Positions 6,648-8,413 of a stretch of 8,413 nt of DNA are shown here, piece by piece. Position 1 is the stretch's first letter. Each line of letters begins with the position of its first letter. The notes under the pieces are model-generated. The model saw only the letters and a list, made by a program, of their open reading frames with translations. It was not told the origin of the DNA and did no database searches. The DNA is from an uncultured Aeromonadales bacterium (lineage in GTDB: Bacteria; Pseudomonadota; Gammaproteobacteria; Enterobacterales; Succinivibrionaceae). A program made the position numbers and the translations under genes. The stretch covers positions 1 to 8,413 of the forward strand of contig CADBNP010000099.1 in the NCBI GenBank assembly GCA_902796095.1, given 5' to 3'.

Positions 6648-7029
6648 ATGTTTAACAGTGGTCACCAAATTGAAGTTAACATGGCTGCCGAACTGCCGGG
6701 AATCATGACATATCTGATGCGACCCAGATTTCTGGAATTCCAGATAATCAAAGCGGATCGCATATCTGAAGTCATTATGGTGCAGGAGCATTTTGATACG
6801 GCCCTGATACAGGTCATAGGGGGCTTACAAAGAATTCACAAAGATAATGGTACGCTCAAATGATGCGGACACTCCGGGAGGAAATGCAGAACTTTTAAGA
6901 TCATTGAACGGAATCATAGAGATCAGAGAAAGAGATGTTCTCTCTGAATGCGACTTCACTGATCTGCTGCACACCTGCACATCTTTGGAAACAGAAACTC
7001 ATGAAAAAGATGAATACAGTCTTTTCTGA
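6648..7029 (+). pseudogene. Small plus-strand gene split by a frameshift at a G5 run
   Basis: Two overlapping frames both look coding. The first starts at ATG 6648 with GGGA six bases upstream and ends in TGA at 6861-6863 (71 codons). The second is open from 6820 to TGA at 7027-7029; its own first ATG is at 6847. If the run GGGGG at 6819-6823 had four G instead of five, frame 1 would pass from QVIG straight into AYKEFTKIM of frame 2. That would give one protein of about 127 residues ending SLETETHEKDEYSLF. The second half is charged and helix-like (ELLRSLNGIIEIRERDVLSE). No family is recognised and no membrane segment or signal peptide is seen. It is divergent from the flavoprotein gene and convergent with the gene at 7093-7740. 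It could be a pseudogene, a phase-variable or programmed-frameshift gene, two coupled genes, or a sequencing error. Confidence 0.45.
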
Positions 7030-7092
7030 CTATAATCCAGTGTTTTATGTTTTGGCTTACGGGACTGATACGACCGGATTTCTGCATAATCG

Positions 7093-7740
7093 CTATTTAT
7101 CACGGGAAAAATCCAGAAGGTAGCCGTTCTTTTCCCTTGCCTTTTTCATGAATGCCGCCAGTTTGCCGCTACCTATAATCCTGTTTGTGTGCCAGCACTT
7201 TTCGGCAATTTGATTCGGTTTCATGAGATAGAAATCAGCAGGCAGATCAAAATTTGATTCTCCTCCCCCTGTACTTCCGGCAGAGATGCCCTGGCATCTG
7301 CAGTCCTGATTGACATATACCCGGCCATATTCGTTGAACCGGATGGTGATTGTATCTTTTCCTTTGTCAAAATAATCACCCACCGATGCAATCTGTACGT
7401 CAAAGTGAAGAAAACGAAGTCGGTGTTTTCGGGCGAGTTTCTCAGCGGCAGTGTCGTACACTCCACGCAGAATAACCATATTCTTCTGAAACAGTTTTAC
7501 AGTCTTCTCATCCAGATTGAGATTGCATTCAGGATTCTCAATCCAGACAGATTTGACTGTTGGAAGGATCTCGAAGAAATCCGGCTCAACCTCCTCCACA
7601 TCCCCTCCCAGTCCAAGAGCCACACCTCTTGGATCTGTCATGCGTTCGCTGTTGATCCAGGAATTCATATCCTCTTTTTTCAGGATCCTGCCGTCACTGG
7701 CATCAAATCCGAATTTCATGTATCCGCTTTTTACAATCAT
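7093..7740 (-). CDS. Unrecognised protein of 215 residues with DCRCQG and TGGGE motifs
   Basis: I cannot assign a family. The protein has no signal peptide or membrane segment and is probably cytoplasmic. Residues about 46-115 read as alternating short strands and helices with spaced Leu/Ile/Val (EILPTVKSVWIENP, KLFQKNMVILRGVYDTAAEKLA, RLRFLHFDV), somewhat like an irregular leucine-rich-repeat or solenoid segment. Residues 117-170 form a second part, with GDYFDKGKDTITIRF (121-135), QDCRCQG (145-151) and STGGGE (156-161), which looks like a conserved core. A basic helix, KLAAFMKKAREKNGY (193-207), lies near the end. I chose ATG 7738-7740 (GGA five bases upstream); ATG 7717-7719 is the alternative. 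The frame runs upstream to 7887, but that extension does not look like protein. The gene stands alone, facing the frameshifted gene at 6648-7029 tail to tail. Confidence 0.7.
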   Translation of the reverse strand: MIVKSGYMKFGFDASDGRILKKEDMNSWINSERMTDPRGVALGLGGDVEEVEPDFFEILPTVKSVWIENPECNLNLDEKTVKLFQKNMVILRGVYDTAAEKLARKHRLRFLHFDVQIASVGDYFDKGKDTITIRFNEYGRVYVNQDCRCQGISAGSTGGGESNFDLPADFYLMKPNQIAEKCWHTNRIIGSGKLAAFMKKAREKNGYLLDFSRDK

Positions 7741-7902
7741 TTGTATCCAGGTTATGTTGACATACTGTTTAACGATGAAACAGTTCGTACGGTATTTTCC
7801 GGTGAAATGAAGCAATGTACCAGTACTCAAATCCGGATCCTGTTGTTCCCGGGTACGCCGGTGGTTTCCTGCAGAGTTACACTGCAATCAGATGATTATC
7901 AC

Positions 7903-7934
7903 CTGTCTGAATTTCCAAATATCCACTGTCTGAA
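7903..7934. repeat. Direct repeats of CTGTCTGAA, 23-bp period
   Basis: CTGTCTGAA occurs at 7903-7911 and 7926-7934, 23 bp start to start, with a partial third copy (CTGTCC) at 7935-7940. The sites lie just downstream of the minus-strand -10 candidate at 7948-7953. About two helical turns of spacing would let a regulator bind both on one face, so these could be operator sites. Confidence 0.4.
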
Positions 7935-7947
7935 CTGTCCTGCGCTG

Positions 7948-7953
7948 ATTATA
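7948..7953 (-). promoter_or_regulatory. Candidate -10 box for the 215-residue gene
   Basis: A perfect TATAAT on the minus strand. No good -35 box lies 16-18 bp upstream (GAAGTT or AAGTTA are poor), and it lacks the TGn extension. It would give a leader of about 200 nt before the ATG at 7740. Weak support. Confidence 0.3.
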
Positions 7954-8032
7954 CACCACGTTAGTGTTTTAACTTCCCGGATCAGCATGGTTACTGCTTC
8001 TGATTCAGATGAGATTTCTCTGTTATCCCTCT

Positions 8033-8085
8033 TTGTTCCTGCCAAAACGGGAACAATGACTACTTCTTCCTGTTCTGCATGAACA
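8033..8085. promoter_or_regulatory. Two dyads sharing a TGTTC/GAACA half-site
   Basis: TTGTTCC (8033-8039) pairs perfectly with GGAACAA (8050-8056) across 10 bp. TGTTC (8071-8075) pairs with GAACA (8081-8085) across 5 bp. All four arms share TGTTC or its complement. They end about 25 bp upstream of the extended -10 box at 8110-8118, which suits a regulator's binding site, possibly the product of the next gene acting on its own promoter. This is an inference from position. Confidence 0.4.
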
Positions 8086-8109
8086 TAAATGTCGCGATTA
8101 AACGCACCC

Positions 8110-8118
8110 TGTTATAAT
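8110..8118 (+). promoter_or_regulatory. Extended -10 promoter for the regulator-like gene
   Basis: TGTTATAAT is a perfect extended -10 (TGn plus TATAAT). The -35 position is poor (TGTCGC near 8090-8095), which is common for extended -10 promoters and may mean an activator is needed. Transcription would start near 8125, leaving a leader of about 100 nt. Confidence 0.55.
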
Positions 8119-8131
8119 ATGGTTAATGCGG

Positions 8132-8172
8132 ACGGATCTTCAGTTTCTTAATAATCGTAAAATCAGATCCGT
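8132..8172 (+). promoter_or_regulatory. 5' leader hairpin or operator
   Basis: ACGGATCT (8132-8139) and AGATCCGT (8165-8172) are perfect 8-bp reverse complements with a 25-nt loop. They lie just after the predicted start of transcription and 54 nt before the ATG. This could fold in the RNA leader or act as a DNA operator. No riboswitch family is recognised. Confidence 0.4.
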
Positions 8173-8225
8173 ACGTCAGACATCAAAAATAATGTGCTTT
8201 TATAATCATCAGAACTCATGAAGCC

Positions 8226-8413
8226 ATGGAAAGCAGTACCAGCAGAAATCAAAATCGCAGAACAAAAATAAACAGTCCGGGAAAGCCGGATGGCAGTACG
8301 GTTGTCAACAGTGAAGCAAAGGCAGATGGCAGGACTGTGGTAAACAGATCTTCCCGTGACTCTGCGTCATCTCCTTTATGTCCACCCGGAACACTGCTGC
8401 TTGATGAGTTCAC
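8226..8413 (+). CDS. Start of a possible HigA/XRE-type antitoxin or regulator (cut by window edge)
   Basis: The first 62 codons of a plus-strand gene. The visible end reads CPPGTLLLDEF, which resembles the opening of HigA-family antitoxins (typically HPGE-x-L-x-EEFL before an XRE helix-turn-helix). The helix-turn-helix itself would lie beyond the window. Before it is an unusual polar tail of about 50 residues, rich in Ser, Asn, Arg and Lys (SSTSRNQNRR), containing a 12-residue tandem repeat starting DGSTVVN and DGRTVVN. ATG 8226-8228 is the only ATG, GTG or TTG in this frame after the TAA at 8190; its ribosome site is weak (GAAGCC). It has a strong extended -10 promoter and possible operator dyads upstream. 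HigA genes usually follow a HigB toxin gene; none is seen before it, so a toxin, if present, would be downstream. The short motif alone supports the family. Confidence 0.42.
   Translation, partial: MESSTSRNQNRRTKINSPGKPDGSTVVNSEAKADGRTVVNRSSRDSASSPLCPPGTLLLDEF
8289..8347 (+). repeat. Imperfect 23-bp direct repeat, 36-bp period, inside the partial gene
   Basis: Positions 8289-8311 and 8325-8347 match at 18 of 23 bases. Most differences fall at third codon positions, so the peptides stay alike: DGSTVVNS and DGRTVVNR, 12 residues apart. The pattern suggests an older in-frame duplication kept under protein-level constraint. Confidence 0.5.

Larger units (their letters stand above)
7741..8225. 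other. Intergenic region between divergent genes
   Basis: These 485 bp separate the minus-strand 215-residue gene from the plus-strand regulator-like gene. The stretch contains the repeats, dyads and promoter candidates listed individually. A minus-strand frame from 8111 down to the TGA at 7899-7901 stays open for 70 codons and reads rather like protein, but it has no start other than an internal TTG (8045) or ATG (7988) and no ribosome site. A long plus-strand frame ending at 8082 is largely the antisense of the minus-strand gene. No gene is called here. Confidence 0.5.

Noticed and set aside
6585..6791. Minus-strand frame of 68 codons in front of the flavoprotein gene
   Set aside because: It overlaps the better plus-strand frame starting at 6648 and the likely cluster promoter; composition is rich in His, Phe and Cys with no ribosome site.
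7741..7887. N-terminal extension of the 215-residue protein
   Set aside because: The extra 49 residues have no coding character, and the ATG at 7740 has a usable ribosome site.
7405..8082. Long plus-strand frame of 225 codons
   Set aside because: Its first half is antisense to the convincing minus-strand 215-residue protein, its Ser/Thr/His/Leu-rich composition is typical of such shadows, and no ribosome site or domain is seen.

Overview
The window looks like a piece of an anaerobic bacterial chromosome, most likely gammaproteobacterial. The SmrA-type nuclease and the YggE-like SIMPL protein resemble enterobacterial versions. A flavin-reductase/rubredoxin fusion, a type best known from anaerobes, points to oxygen-sensitive metabolism. 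I suspect a Succinivibrionaceae-like gut organism, but the sequence alone does not prove this. No rRNA, tRNA, CRISPR array or transposase was found.

Layout on the minus strand, in transcription order from high to low coordinates. First is an unrecognised 215-residue protein (7093-7740). Next is the main cluster: a 641-residue flavin-reductase/rubredoxin protein with a very long acidic linker (4606-6531), then smrA (3893-4600, starting 5 nt after the previous stop), then a secreted SIMPL-domain protein (3088-3822). Downstream lies a loose stretch with two very small proteins, each made of two hydrophobic segments and probably related to each other (2630-2809 and 2184-2408). It ends with an exported LprI-like protein (976-1854) and the N-terminal part of an Aas/LplT-type MFS transporter cut by the window edge (1-527). 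The promoter candidate for the main cluster is at 6595-6625.

On the plus strand, 6648-7029 holds two overlapping frames that read as one small protein of about 127 residues broken at a run of five G. At the right edge, 8226-8413 is the start of a gene whose last visible residues resemble a HigA/XRE-type antitoxin. It has an extended -10 promoter, a 5' leader hairpin and two dyads sharing a TGTTC/GAACA half-site upstream.

The gene-poor stretches are 528-975, 1855-2183, 2410-2629, 2810-3087 and 7741-8225. They hold inverted repeats, short low-confidence reading frames and promoter-like sites, but no convincing additional gene. The most unusual items are the roughly 430-residue acidic insert in the flavoprotein, the paired small membrane proteins, the G5 frameshift locus and the 59-nt bipartite stem-loop at 886-944.
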